A stretch of DNA of 64,000 nt from Fibrobacter sp. UWR2 (GTDB taxonomy: Bacteria; Fibrobacterota; Fibrobacteria; Fibrobacterales; Fibrobacteraceae): assembly GCF_002210285.1 (NCBI RefSeq), contig NZ_MWQE01000001.1, positions 496,001 to 560,000 on the forward strand, in the 5' to 3' direction. Shown here one piece after another: positions 18,042 through 27,755 of the stretch. A program made the translations under genes and the position numbers. The notes beneath the pieces are model-generated. The model was given only the letters and a program-made list of their open reading frames with translations, had not been told where the DNA came from and made no database searches. Numbering within the stretch: the stretch's first letter is position 1; each line of letters begins with the position of its first letter.

Positions 18042-19503
18042 TATCGTCAACTTTTTCCCGGTAATCCTGGTCGCGCTCGGTGCGCTTGCATCCCTCGCTG
18101 CAGAACCTTTCCTCAAGGACGAAAACAAGCATAAGATCATTCCCTGGATTGCATCGGTGTTCGTTGCCCTTGGTATGGCTTCGTTCTGCCTGGTCAATAC
18201 GGGTACGTGCCATGATTTGTTTGCGATGGATCCGATTCGTCGAGTGCTCGGCGTGACGGTGCTGCTTTGCGCCCTCCTGGGTGTCGCAGGCCTCCAGTGG
18301 ACCCTCGCTCACGAGAAGCATAAGGGTGGCGAAGCCTACGGGCTCCTGCTCCTTGCTTCGTGCGGTGCCGTACTCATGACTCAGGCCATCGATTTCCTCG
18401 CCCTGTTCGTTGCAATGGAACTTACGAGTTTCCCGGTGTATGCCCTTGTGGGTATCCGCCGCAAGGATCAGAACGCAGGTGAAGGCGTGTTCAAGTATTT
18501 CGTCTCGGGCTCCATATTCAGCGCCATTTTCCTTTACGGTGTATCGCTCGTGTACGGCGCTACCGGCACGACGCACTTCAGCACCACGATTATCGATGGC
18601 CGCGAAACACTCTATGCCGTGGGTACGCTGCTTGCAATCTTCGGGTTGCTCTTCAAAGCGGGTGCTGCTCCGGTGCATTACTGGGTTGCCGATGTCTATA
18701 CGGGTGCTTCTGTCGCGGTGACGGGCTTCATGGCTGCGGTCGTGAAGGTCGGTGCCCTTGCTGCTCTCGGTTCCCTCTGGATTGGCATGCTCGTGACGCG
18801 TGCCGGCGTTGCGGGTGCCTGGAACCTGGCTGAACCTGTTACAGCTGCAGGCCAGTGGCCTTCCTTGTACCATGTGGTGGTCATTGTCGCTGTGCTCTCG
18901 ATTATCATCGGCGCCTTCAGTGGTCTTGCCCAGAAATCCATTCGCCGCATTATCGCCTTCTCTGCCGTGATGAACGCGGGCTTCATTGTGCTTGGCCTCT
19001 TGCTCCCGAATTACCTGGGCGAAGGTACCGTGCAGCTTGGCTCCATGTTCTACTTCCTCGTTACCTATGCCATCGCCAGTGCAGGCGCCCTCACGGGTAT
19101 TGCCTACCTCGCCGGCAAGGAAGACAAGAACGAGAACCTCGAAGACATCCAGGGTGCCGGCCGCAGGCATCCGTTCGTGGCGCTTGGCGTCGCGGTGTGC
19201 CTTGCAAGCCTTGCCGGCCTTCCGCCTGCATCTGGCTTCCTCGCAAAGTTCGCCCTCTTTACGGGTGCATTTTCTGCGGGCCTTAGCAAGGTGGCGATTT
19301 TTGCCTTCGTGCTTTCGCTGGTGGCCGCAGTCTACTACCTGCGTATCGCCTTCGTGCTGTTCGCTCCTCGCAAAAAGCAGTGCGAATGCAAGTGCAGCTG
19401 CATGTCGTCTTCGTACAGTTACATGCTCAAGTTCATGGTGGCCGTGGCGGCTATCGCCCTGCTTGCACTGAGCATTGTTCCCGGCTTTGCACTGATTGGC
19501 TAG
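18034..19503 (+). CDS. nuoN: NADH-quinone oxidoreductase subunit N with a cysteine-cluster loop
   Basis: The last gene of the operon, a 489-aa antiporter-like membrane subunit. Family features are the FVAMELTSFPVYALVG helix, FKAGAAPVHYWVADVYTGA, and LAGLPPASGFLAKF. Near the C-terminus, in the loop before the last helix, four cysteines alternate (residues 450, 452, 454, 456 in QCECKCSCMSS), which is not usual in NuoN. A rho-independent-type hairpin follows at 19551-19578. Confidence 0.95.
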   Translation: MTSIVNFFPVILVALGALASLAAEPFLKDENKHKIIPWIASVFVALGMASFCLVNTGTCHDLFAMDPIRRVLGVTVLLCALLGVAGLQWTLAHEKHKGGEAYGLLLLASCGAVLMTQAIDFLALFVAMELTSFPVYALVGIRRKDQNAGEGVFKYFVSGSIFSAIFLYGVSLVYGATGTTHFSTTIIDGRETLYAVGTLLAIFGLLFKAGAAPVHYWVADVYTGASVAVTGFMAAVVKVGALAALGSLWIGMLVTRAGVAGAWNLAEPVTAAGQWPSLYHVVVIVAVLSIIIGAFSGLAQKSIRRIIAFSAVMNAGFIVLGLLLPNYLGEGTVQLGSMFYFLVTYAIASAGALTGIAYLAGKEDKNENLEDIQGAGRRHPFVALGVAVCLASLAGLPPASGFLAKFALFTGAFSAGLSKVAIFAFVLSLVAAVYYLRIAFVLFAPRKKQCECKCSCMSSSYSYMLKFMVAVAAIALLALSIVPGFALIG

Positions 19504-19550
19504 TCGCTATTTGGCGATTGCCAACTGCAAAAAAAAACGCTGAATTTCGC

Positions 19551-19578
19551 AAGGAACTGCCTTTCGGGGCGGTTCCTT
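19551..19578 (+). terminator. Terminator of the nuo operon
   Basis: AAGGAACTGCC pairs with GGCGGTTCCTT (one G-T pair) around a six-base TTTCGG loop. A short T-rich stretch (GTCGTTTT) follows. It lies 48 bases after the nuoN stop. Confidence 0.75.
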
Positions 19579-19631
19579 GTCGTTTTATCGGGGTTCTTGG
19601 TGCCGGTTACCTTATTTGTACGGGTTGAATG

Positions 19632-19637
19632 TATATT
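19632..19637 (+). promoter_or_regulatory. TATATT box 6 nt before a lipoprotein start
   Basis: TATATT, then TAGGGT, then ATG at 19644. The spacing predicts a leaderless transcript for the lipoprotein pair that follows. Confidence 0.5.
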
Positions 19638-19643
19638 TAGGGT

Positions 19644-20306
19644 ATGAAGTTGAAAATATGCGTTTTGTTTTTGTTTGCTGTGGCATGTCTCGTCATGGAG
19701 GGGTGCTCGGCATACGATTATACCGAACATGAGAGCACATTGGATTCGGCTAAGGTTTATTCCGCATGCTGGCCGGCAGCAGATTCAGCCCTGCTAGATT
19801 TCCTTGCCGACACGGCTTATTCCGGAATGGTTGTCTACGGCAACTATATGGCACGCTCAAAAGAAATGAAACGCGATACCTCGAAGAATTCTACGATATA
19901 CAGGTTTTCTGTCGCGGGCGATGTCAAGCCGGAAAAGGATGTCTTTTCCATTAAGCTTGTCTTGGAATACAAGGTAGTGGATGATGCCTACGGAACCCAG
20001 GAATATGGTGACTCACTGTTTGTCGATATCTACGGGTGTCGCGATTATGGATGTAAGCTGGCTGAAAAGGTTGTGCTCCGTAATGGCGATTACAGTTTTA
20101 CCAAGTTGCTCAAGAAGGGTGAGTTTGAAATATCTAGCCCGAAAGGCGATTTCTTTTCGGTTGAAGCCGGGTACGATTGCGATGTGGTCAAGGAATACTT
20201 TTTCCACCTGAATATCGACCTGGACGATGTCAAGATTGATCTGGATGCACAGAAGGGTTCTGAAACTTGTTCCTATAGGTCTTCGAAATGGTGTCTTTAT
20301 TGCTGA
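19644..20306 (+). CDS. Hypothetical lipoprotein, first gene of a two-gene unit
   Basis: A 220-aa protein with a hydrophobic signal and a lipobox at Cys 21 (VMEGCSAYDY). The mature part is acidic and beta-rich, and has several cysteines (for example in DIYGCRDYGCKL and the terminal SKWCLYC) that could form disulfides outside the cytoplasm. I recognise no domain. Its stop codon shares one base with the start of the next lipoprotein gene, which has the same Y-x-E-N/H style acidic beginning after the lipobox. The two probably act together at the envelope. Confidence 0.75.
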   Translation: MKLKICVLFLFAVACLVMEGCSAYDYTEHESTLDSAKVYSACWPAADSALLDFLADTAYSGMVVYGNYMARSKEMKRDTSKNSTIYRFSVAGDVKPEKDVFSIKLVLEYKVVDDAYGTQEYGDSLFVDIYGCRDYGCKLAEKVVLRNGDYSFTKLLKKGEFEISSPKGDFFSVEAGYDCDVVKEYFFHLNIDLDDVKIDLDAQKGSETCSYRSSKWCLYC

Positions 20307-23236
20307 TGAAATCAATGCGCAAGATGCGACTGAATTGTGCCGTACTGCTGATGGCGATAGCCCTTGTCGGCTGTTGTGAGGATTACTATTACGAGAATGC
20401 GGACACGGACTACACGAAGGTGAGTTCGCATGATGTCTCGGGAGCAATTTCTATAAAGGACCGAGCCCTCGGAGGGAAAATAGTTATCCCTTCGGATAAG
20501 GGTAAAGATATATTCGTTCCCGAAAAGGTCCGGCTTGTCCTACTGGATAGTTCCCTTGCTGCTACAGACACCTTGAAGGGGAGCATTGTCAAGGACGATG
20601 CTATCGGTTATGAGTTTTCTGCACGCAACTACAAGTCCCCGTATGTGAAGATTCTTGTCAAGGGAAAGTGGAAACTCTATGGATCCAAGGCGGTCTCGAC
20701 GACGTTTGAGACCATCAGCGATATTTCGAACGAGATGAATCCGCTTGTAGACCTGATGACGCATCTGGAAGTCCCGCTGGTAGAAGCGCTCGTAGACGAA
20801 GGCTACCCTTTCAAGGCGGCCAAGCAACTTGCCATGCAGAAGTTTAGCGAGAATTTCGGCCTTAAGTATGTGAATGCACCGGCGGAATCGTACGAAAGGG
20901 AATTTGTCGAAGTCGGAACGATGTATGCATTCCTGTTGCGTGGCAGGTCGGATAGCGAATTCCTGGAGAATATCGAAGATTTCCGTTTGGACATGGAAGA
21001 CGGAGTTCTTGACGATACGCTCGCTATGATTGATTTTGCGGATTATGCCGTGGAAGACTGGCTCCGTCTGGACTCGCTGTTGCGACAGCTGAACCCTGCC
21101 TCAGGCCACTGGAACTGGAAACTCGCAGGGAGGCTTGTTGAACGCGCGTATGGCCTTTCTTCCTGTGAAAATGACTCCACTGGGAAAGTTGGCAAAGTCA
21201 AGGCGAAAGGGTCCAAATACAAGGGGGATTCCCTGGTGTGTGATGTGGCTAAGCCTGGCGATGACTACTTCTATCGGGCCCTTACTCCGCTGGAACGTGA
21301 ACTAGGCCCTTGCGGATATCGTGCTGACGGCAAGGACAAGTTCGCTTCTATCGGTGATTCCCTGTTCTATGTCTGCAACTATCAGCCCATCTGGATTGAT
21401 GAACTTGAAGATTCTGGCAGTATCGAGAAATGGCGCGAGGCTTCGTGGGGCGTTACTCTTAACAAGGTGCTGGGACCTTGCAACAAGGAAGTGCTGAAGG
21501 TAGAAGGTTCGGAGAATGAGTATAGGTCCCTGATTAGGAAAAAACTAGGGGATACCGTTTATGTATGCCAGTACGATTATCTGTTCTGGAAAAACGAAGG
21601 TACGGATTCCTTGCTTTATTTCTTGGGAGACTGTGGTGTCAAGAATCTCTGGAGCCTAGAAAAGTTGGGTGATTCATCGGAATATGTTTGCACATATGAT
21701 TCGTGGGTGAGCGCGAACGATACGCTCAAGTTCCTTTCGGAACAGCGTCGCTGTGATAAGGAGACCGATAGCCTGCGTACGTTCTCGTTCGGTTCGACCT
21801 ACTATATATGTGACGATGTGAAATGGGGCAAGGACTCCGTGTACACTTTCAAGGATACGACGCAGGCATATGCGGATTCGCTTGACAAGGTCTATTTTTT
21901 CAAAAAAGAGTGTTCTGTCCTTGCTGATACAGTGAAGTATTATTATGACTCGTTAAGCAGTCAGTATTACCACTGTGAAATCCGGAATAACAAGATCAAG
22001 TTCTACGAGGTCGAGGAAGAGAAAGGGCGGACGTATTTCTGCGGAGAGTTCGCCAAGACCTTGACGGGTTGCTCTGCTGAATCCGATACTACGGAAGTTG
22101 TCAGCTGCCCGTACAATACCAAGGAAACTTGGGTCAATGCCGAGAGCGACGGCTACTACCATTGCTCGCATGTCGATGATGGCTATACTTACGTTCAGAT
22201 TCCTTATTGGGAAGTGAATTACTACAATAGCCTGCATGAGTCGGGGAACCTCGAGCCTTGTAACCCGCAGTCAGATACGCTCGAGTACAAGCGGGATTCC
22301 TACGGGTATTACTATTACTGCGTAGAAGAAGGAGGCGAGTGGAAAAATGAACTTATCGAGCTAGACTCCCTGAAAGAAAAACTTGTCGACGAGTGGGTAA
22401 AGACCTTGGAACCGTGTAATGCGGAAAATGCAAGATGGAAGCGCTATTATAAAAGTTTCCTGTACGAAAAACGCTATGTCGTATGCGATTATGACATGGA
22501 TTCGAATTTCACGTTGCTGAAGGTGGATGAACCATACTACTCCAATTATCCGGAACGCGAATACCTCATGAAGGTCAAGCCCCCTCTGGAGGCCTGTAGC
22601 GAAGAGCAGATGGCTGCACGGGGGACGCCGGTAGAGGTGGTGAACGGTTCCATAACTGACCCGCGTGATGGACGCAATTATCGCGTCGTGACTATCGGAG
22701 AACAGACCTGGATGGCCGAGAACCTCGGTTACTACGATACGCTTGCCGCGCCCAATCTGGTTAATCGTTCGGATTGCTCCAAGGTTCCGACCCTGTGCTC
22801 TACGACGGGTCGGCTGTATTTCTGGGATGCGGTTGTGGGCGTTCCCTCGGATTTCAATGCGGATACGATTCAGACGAGACTCTGCGCACCAGTCCAGGGA
22901 ATATGCCCTGCAGGCTGGCATGTTCCTTCGGTAGAGGAATGGTCGCGGTTGTTCCAGTATGTATCGTACCACAATAATGGCGCAGGTTATGGAGGTTCCC
23001 TGAAGGCCGAAACAGGCTGGGCCGTGAACCCGAGGGTCAAGGATATATTCGGCTTTTCTGTGGCGCCGGTTTCCTGGACTACCGATGCTTCGGCCTATTT
23101 TGCCACGTCGGAAATCGATGCGAGTTCGAGGATAAGGCGTAATGCTGTAATACAGTTTACCTATTCTTCTGGGAGCCCGACGATAAATGAAGATTCTATG
23201 AGCCGTTCGTTCTCCGTGCGCTGCGTGAAGGACTAG
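20306..23236 (+). CDS. Large lipoprotein: eight two-cysteine repeats plus C-terminal TIGR02145 domain
   Basis: A 976-aa lipoprotein whose signal ends at a Cys in ALVGCCED. The start at 20306 overlaps the previous stop (TGATG); an ATG six codons upstream lies inside the neighbour. After a unique N-terminal region, residues about 333-770 hold eight degenerate repeats of about 45-70 aa. Each runs Leu-x-x-Cys, then an acidic stretch with a G-D-S-x-Y-like turn, then Tyr-x-Cys, often followed by Trp. The C-terminus (about 783-976) is the F. succinogenes major paralogous domain, with [40 protein letters not shown] and the final FSVRCVKD. The function is not established; a surface or fibre-associated role is inferred. 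Confidence 0.87.
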   Translation: MKSMRKMRLNCAVLLMAIALVGCCEDYYYENADTDYTKVSSHDVSGAISIKDRALGGKIVIPSDKGKDIFVPEKVRLVLLDSSLAATDTLKGSIVKDDAIGYEFSARNYKSPYVKILVKGKWKLYGSKAVSTTFETISDISNEMNPLVDLMTHLEVPLVEALVDEGYPFKAAKQLAMQKFSENFGLKYVNAPAESYEREFVEVGTMYAFLLRGRSDSEFLENIEDFRLDMEDGVLDDTLAMIDFADYAVEDWLRLDSLLRQLNPASGHWNWKLAGRLVERAYGLSSCENDSTGKVGKVKAKGSKYKGDSLVCDVAKPGDDYFYRALTPLERELGPCGYRADGKDKFASIGDSLFYVCNYQPIWIDELEDSGSIEKWREASWGVTLNKVLGPCNKEVLKVEGSENEYRSLIRKKLGDTVYVCQYDYLFWKNEGTDSLLYFLGDCGVKNLWSLEKLGDSSEYVCTYDSWVSANDTLKFLSEQRRCDKETDSLRTFSFGSTYYICDDVKWGKDSVYTFKDTTQAYADSLDKVYFFKKECSVLADTVKYYYDSLSSQYYHCEIRNNKIKFYEVEEEKGRTYFCGEFAKTLTGCSAESDTTEVVSCPYNTKETWVNAESDGYYHCSHVDDGYTYVQIPYWEVNYYNSLHESGNLEPCNPQSDTLEYKRDSYGYYYYCVEEGGEWKNELIELDSLKEKLVDEWVKTLEPCNAENARWKRYYKSFLYEKRYVVCDYDMDSNFTLLKVDEPYYSNYPEREYLMKVKPPLEACSEEQMAARGTPVEVVNGSITDPRDGRNYRVVTIGEQTWMAENLGYYDTLAAPNLVNRSDCSKVPTLCSTTGRLYFWDAVVGVPSDFNADTIQTRLCAPVQGICPAGWHVPSVEEWSRLFQYVSYHNNGAGYGGSLKAETGWAVNPRVKDIFGFSVAPVSWTTDASAYFATSEIDASSRIRRNAVIQFTYSSGSPTINEDSMSRSFSVRCVKD

Positions 23237-23274
23237 GATGTTTTTTTAGATTTGTGAAAAAAGCAGGTTTATTT

Positions 23275-23760
23275 ATGGATAAGATTTATCGCTCGGGTAT
23301 CGGTTTTGACGTTCACAAATTGGTGGAAGGCCGCAAGTGCATTATCGGCGGGGTGGATATCCCGTACGAGAAGGGCCTCTTGGGCCATAGCGATGCCGAC
23401 GTGTTGCTGCATGCGATAAGCGATGCCCTGCTGGGCGCTGCTGGCCTCGGCGATATCGGCACGTACTTCCCGGATACGGACCCCGCGTTCAAGGGCGCCG
23501 ACAGCCTGGAGCTGCTGCGCAAGGTGGGCGAGGAAGTCCGCAAAGCCGGTTACGAGATTGTCAATATCGATAGCATCGTGATGTGCGAACGCCCGAAGGT
23601 GAACCCGCACAAGGATGCCATGAAGGCAAACATCGCCCGCGTGCTCGGGATTGACGTAAAGCAGGTCGGCATCAAGGGGACCACGACCGAAAAGCTCGGG
23701 TTTACGGGCAGGGGCGAAGGCATTGCGAGCCAGGCTATCGCGATGGTCCGCAGTTTATAG
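23275..23760 (+). CDS. ispF: 2-C-methyl-D-erythritol 2,4-cyclodiphosphate synthase
   Basis: A 161-aa enzyme of the MEP isoprenoid pathway that cyclises the CDP-ME diphosphate intermediate to MEcPP in the cytoplasm. The zinc-site signature GIGFDVHKL, the [19 protein letters not shown] block, [10 protein letters not shown] and the C-terminal [17 protein letters not shown] are all intact. The ATG at 23275 is chosen because AGCAGG lies about 8 nt upstream; a GTG at 23254 would add seven residues with no support. It is a single-domain IspF, not fused to IspD. Confidence 0.96.
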   Translation: MDKIYRSGIGFDVHKLVEGRKCIIGGVDIPYEKGLLGHSDADVLLHAISDALLGAAGLGDIGTYFPDTDPAFKGADSLELLRKVGEEVRKAGYEIVNIDSIVMCERPKVNPHKDAMKANIARVLGIDVKQVGIKGTTTEKLGFTGRGEGIASQAIAMVRSL

Positions 23761-23790
23761 TTTGTATAAAATTTTCGGGGACAAAAAGAC

Positions 23791-23800
23791 TATATTTAGG
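23791..23800 (+). promoter_or_regulatory. Promoter-like box of the GLUG protein gene
   Basis: TATATTTAGG lies 36 nt before the ATG at 23827, which has its own ribosome site (GGAGGA). This is a conventional leadered arrangement with the same -10-like element seen elsewhere in the window. Confidence 0.45.
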
Positions 23801-23826
23801 ATAGTCTCAAGAATGGAGGAAAAATA

Positions 23827-26800
23827 ATGAGAAAATGGCTTGCCATATGTGCCGTATCTGCTTTGGCTCAGTTGTCCTTTGCGGCCTGGGACGGTACTGC
23901 GAAACTCCCGAAGGTTGTGTCAGGTGCCTACGAAATTACATCTCCCGAGGAACTGATCGGCTTTCTCGAATCCGTGACGACTTCGAACAGGGCCGACGAG
24001 ACTCTACGTGCCTACCTGAAGAACGACATCGTGTTCGGTGCCGATACCTCCACGCTGGCCACAAAGAGGTGGACGACCACGAAGCGCAACGAGTACTTCG
24101 TGGGTGATTTCGACGGCAGGGGCCATACGGTTTATGGCCTGAATGCGGAACAGGCGCTGTTCGATGTCGTGGGCACGAGCGCGGGCTCAATCCACGACCT
24201 GAACGTGGCTAACAGTTCCTTCGGTAGCGATACGGCAGGCTATGCAGCCGCGGTCGTGACCGAACTGCATGCGGGCCTCTGGAACGTGAATGTCTACAAT
24301 ACGGATGTGCGTGCCGTCTATTATGCGGGCGGCATTGCGGCCAACATGTCGAGCCCGGCGGATGACCAGATAGCGTATATCCTGAACGGCAACGTCGTCG
24401 GGGGCTCCGTCAAGGCGGGCGGTTATGTGGGCGGCATTGTCGGGTATGCTGCGGGCCGTGTCGCCGGCTGTAGCAATTCGGCGAAGGTCTCCTTTGCCGA
24501 TGCGGAAGGGAGTACTAAGGATTCTGAGGCCTATATCGGCGGTATTGTCGGGTATGCCGACGGCACGGACGGCACTGCCGTCGAGAACAGCGTCAACCGT
24601 GGCGAAGTCGAACTCAAGACGGTGAACGGCAATATTTATGTGGGCGGTATCGTCGGCTTTGTGCTGGGGAATGTTTCTAACCTGCAGAACTACGGGAAGG
24701 TCCTTGCCGACATTTCGTATGCGGGCGAAAGCTTTTCCGAAACGAGTAAGGTGAATGTCTATGTCGGTGGCGTTGCCGGTACCAAGCATTTCCGCAAGAA
24801 CGAATATGGCGAAATCCGCGACTTCGTGAACGAGGGCGAAGTTGAACTCCTTGCCAAGACGCGGGGCTACGAAGAGAAATTCTTTGTTGGTGGAGTCTTT
24901 GGCGAAAGCAAGGCCCACTACCGCAATGCGATGAACAAGGGTGCGGTCAATGTCAAGGTGAAAAGCCTTAGCGATTACACGAAGTTTAAGGTGGGCGGTG
25001 TTGCCGGCTATTCGTCCACTTTCCTCAACTTGCCCGGTATTGAAGGGCTCTCGAATCGCGGCAATGTCAATGTCGAGGCTTCGGGCGAGGTCTATGTGGG
25101 AGGCCTTCTGGGCGAACTGGAACGGTTCTCGTCCGACAAGCCCGTATTGTCGCGTTCCTTTAACTACGGCAATGTGACGGGGAGTATCCCCGATGACGTA
25201 GTCTCGGCCGAGGCGCTGGAAGTTGGCGGCCTTGTAGGTAACTGCCTTACGGACATTCTCGAAGATGTCTATAACCGGGGGGCAGTGGTTGCCAAGGGTA
25301 AGGTTGTCGGAGCTTCTAGCCATGCCGGCGGATTTTTTGGCTCCTACAATTATTCTGAATACTCGGTCCGTAATTCGTATAGCGCAACTCCCTACATCAA
25401 GGGCGAAGCCATCGGCACTATTGCCGGATGGTTCGGATCTCCGAATTGGCCCCTCATTACCTATTTCGACAGTACCCTTGCCGATATTGGAGCCTTTGGT
25501 GTGTCTAGTTATTCTGTGAAGTGCGATGGATGCGCGAAGTCTACGAAGCAGCTCCAGAGCGACGAGATGCTTGCCATGCTGAATACGTCGAACGGTACGG
25601 TGGCGGACCGCAAGATATGGGTGCGTCGCGGTGGTTATCCCGTGTTGACTTTCGACAGCTTGTACATGAACGATTCTGCCTACTCCGATATCCAGCGATA
25701 TGCGATGCCTCCGTCGAGTGTCGAGAACGACACGCTGGTCTATACCGTCTCTACGGCCGAAGAACTGGCGACTTTCCTCGCGATGCCTAACCTCTTTGTT
25801 GCGCCGAGCCGGAAGGGGGTCAGGGTCCAGCTGGCAAAAGATATCGTGATGGGTAGGGATTCGACCCACTTGCCTACGCACCAGATGTCCATCGATACAA
25901 ATTCAAAGTGTGTGGACGTCGATTTCGACGGTCAGGGTCATACGATTTATGGGCTCAATATGTCGCGTGCGATGTTCAACTGCATAGCGCAGGGGGCGGT
26001 GATGCGGCGATTCACGATTGCGAACAGCCGTTTTGAAAACGAGCTTGAATTGCCTGTCGCGGGTGTTGCCATCAGGAATGGCGGTACCATCGTAAACGTG
26101 AATATCCGCAACAGCCTGGTGCACGGAGGCCATGCCGGAGGGCTTGTCGTCTACAATTATGACCAGAATACGGGTGTAATCCTGAGTTCGAAAAACGAGA
26201 ACACGACGGTAATCGCCTGTAATTACTGCAGTGCTGGCGGTATTGCCGTGACATCTGCTGGCGTGCTGAGCGACTTGAGTAATTCCGGTCGGGTGTCTGG
26301 CGATGTTGTGGGTGGCATTGTGGGCACTACGTTCAGCCTTGCTCAGGGTGCGTCGAACCTTGTCAGCACTTGCTCCAATACGGGAAAGGTGCTTTCCTAT
26401 GTAAAAAAGAATTTTTCCCTTGCCGGAGGTATTGTGGGTGTTGCCCAAGCGACGACCATATCCAATAATTTTAATTCGGGCCTTGTCGAGGTTTCGTCGG
26501 ACCAGTTTGTTTACGTAGGCGGCATTGTGGGTTGGATTGACTCTTCCGGTTCCGTGACGAATAGCGGAAACTGGGGCCGCGTGCATGCACTTTCCGGTGA
26601 AAAAGTTTGGGCGGGAGGCCTTGTCGGCTATGTAGAAGGTCAGATAATGTACACGGATGACACGTATTTCATTGTTACGACCTTGGCGAATGATTTTAAC
26701 TACGGCCCGGTGCATGTCAAGTCCGCAAGTGTGAAATCCTATGTGGGCGGCCTTGTTGGTGAGGGGAAGGGTTTCCTCCTGCAGAAAGTCTATAACAGGG

Positions 26801-27534
26801 GCGGCGTCATAAATGAGGTGGATTTGGATTCGTCTGCGACGGGTGGCTTTGCCGCGGCGGTGGATTCCTCAATTGTCTGGAACGCCTATTCCTATATCGA
26901 TACGTTGTACGGGAAGAACGTGGCCAACGTATTCTACAAGGTGACCGGCTCGCGTTCCTTCAAGGAAGCGATTTACGGGTCGAACACGGGAAATCTACCG
27001 ACGTTTGTCATCGAGGATGCTGGCGCTGCAGCCCAGGATTCCTTGATTGAGGCGCTCACGTTCGAAGAGATGATGTATCCGTCCATCACGCAGGTGTCCC
27101 GGAGCTTTGCTGATGCCGACTGGGTGGACAAGGGCTGCATGCCGGTGGCCAAGAGCGACACGACCTCTACCTGTGCCGTAAGCGTGGTCAAGGACTTCTT
27201 CGGCGATGCTGAGGAACCGTACAAGGTGGGCTACGTCGTGACCGTCGTCATGGCGGATTCCAGCGCGGGCGAGATTAACGATGGCCCGACTCCTGTGGCC
27301 CCGAAGACGGCCGACCCGAAGGTGAAACTGCTCCCGATGCAGGTCGAGGTTTCGGCGAGGGATATCGCGGTCTTTGGCCTTATGGAGAACAGCCCGGTGC
27401 TCGTGCTCGACCTGAAGGGGCGCCTGGTGGCTTCGGCCCGCATTCATGGCGGCATGGCGAACTTGTCTGTCCCGAGGGCAGGGCGTTACCTGGTACGTAG
27501 CGGCAAGTCGTCGCGCCTGGTAAACGTGCGGTAG
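23827..27534 (+). CDS. Large secreted GLUG-repeat surface protein
   Basis: A 1,235-aa protein with a signal peptide ending near LSFAAWDG. The body is made of many repeats ending in GGIVGY, GGLVG or GGVAG, typical of GLUG-type adhesin or beta-helix proteins. There is a large internal duplication. Residues about 35-110 (ITSPEELIGFLE, then DFDGRGHTVYGLN) reappear from about 638 (VSTAEELATFLA, then DFDGQGHTIYGLN). The last 75 residues are a beta domain ending GRYLVRSGKSSRLVNVR, like a T9SS type A sorting signal and similar to the end of the M6 protease. A role in adhesion or surface structure is inferred. A strong ribosome site, GGAGGA, precedes the ATG. Confidence 0.82.
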   Translation: MRKWLAICAVSALAQLSFAAWDGTAKLPKVVSGAYEITSPEELIGFLESVTTSNRADETLRAYLKNDIVFGADTSTLATKRWTTTKRNEYFVGDFDGRGHTVYGLNAEQALFDVVGTSAGSIHDLNVANSSFGSDTAGYAAAVVTELHAGLWNVNVYNTDVRAVYYAGGIAANMSSPADDQIAYILNGNVVGGSVKAGGYVGGIVGYAAGRVAGCSNSAKVSFADAEGSTKDSEAYIGGIVGYADGTDGTAVENSVNRGEVELKTVNGNIYVGGIVGFVLGNVSNLQNYGKVLADISYAGESFSETSKVNVYVGGVAGTKHFRKNEYGEIRDFVNEGEVELLAKTRGYEEKFFVGGVFGESKAHYRNAMNKGAVNVKVKSLSDYTKFKVGGVAGYSSTFLNLPGIEGLSNRGNVNVEASGEVYVGGLLGELERFSSDKPVLSRSFNYGNVTGSIPDDVVSAEALEVGGLVGNCLTDILEDVYNRGAVVAKGKVVGASSHAGGFFGSYNYSEYSVRNSYSATPYIKGEAIGTIAGWFGSPNWPLITYFDSTLADIGAFGVSSYSVKCDGCAKSTKQLQSDEMLAMLNTSNGTVADRKIWVRRGGYPVLTFDSLYMNDSAYSDIQRYAMPPSSVENDTLVYTVSTAEELATFLAMPNLFVAPSRKGVRVQLAKDIVMGRDSTHLPTHQMSIDTNSKCVDVDFDGQGHTIYGLNMSRAMFNCIAQGAVMRRFTIANSRFENELELPVAGVAIRNGGTIVNVNIRNSLVHGGHAGGLVVYNYDQNTGVILSSKNENTTVIACNYCSAGGIAVTSAGVLSDLSNSGRVSGDVVGGIVGTTFSLAQGASNLVSTCSNTGKVLSYVKKNFSLAGGIVGVAQATTISNNFNSGLVEVSSDQFVYVGGIVGWIDSSGSVTNSGNWGRVHALSGEKVWAGGLVGYVEGQIMYTDDTYFIVTTLANDFNYGPVHVKSASVKSYVGGLVGEGKGFLLQKVYNRGGVINEVDLDSSATGGFAAAVDSSIVWNAYSYIDTLYGKNVANVFYKVTGSRSFKEAIYGSNTGNLPTFVIEDAGAAAQDSLIEALTFEEMMYPSITQVSRSFADADWVDKGCMPVAKSDTTSTCAVSVVKDFFGDAEEPYKVGYVVTVVMADSSAGEINDGPTPVAPKTADPKVKLLPMQVEVSARDIAVFGLMENSPVLVLDLKGRLVASARIHGGMANLSVPRAGRYLVRSGKSSRLVNVR

Positions 27535-27623
27535 TTTTTTGATACAATGCGTTCCGCTTGCCTTGAGGAACGCTAATTGTATTTAATTATTGCCATCTTG
27601 GTGACAAGAAAATACACATATGT

Positions 27624-27645
27624 AAACCCCGCTTTTACGGGGTTT
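27624..27645 (+). terminator. Hairpin downstream of the GLUG protein gene
   Basis: AAACCCCG pairs with CGGGGTTT (8 bp) around CTTTTA, followed by a T-rich stretch. It lies 90 bases after the stop and just before the promoter-like box of the Na/Pi transporter gene. Confidence 0.65.
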
Positions 27646-27650
27646 ATTTC

Positions 27651-27755
27651 TATATTTTACGCCAGCATTACAAATAAACAATTCACCGCCATGAGCCCGA
27701 ACTAGCTGAAAGGCAGCGACGATGATCCGGTAGTGGCGTTCCGTAGGAATGTCCT
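27651..27755 (+). promoter_or_regulatory. Long leader of the Na/Pi cotransporter gene with tiny ORFs and a hairpin over the ribosome site
   Basis: A TATATTTT box at 27651-27658 predicts an untranslated leader of about 90 nt. The leader holds two tiny ORFs (four codons starting at 27691, three codons starting at 27722), a GCTG/CAGC hairpin, and a GTTCC/GGAAT hairpin whose 3' arm contains the probable AGGA ribosome site. Masking of the site suggests translational control. It matches no riboswitch class I can recognise by eye. Confidence 0.35.

Noticed and set aside
27663-27755. tRNA or known riboswitch in the Na/Pi transporter leader
   Set aside because: No acceptor stem or T-arm (GGTTCGAATCC-type) is present, and the conserved cores of common riboswitch classes could not be matched by eye.
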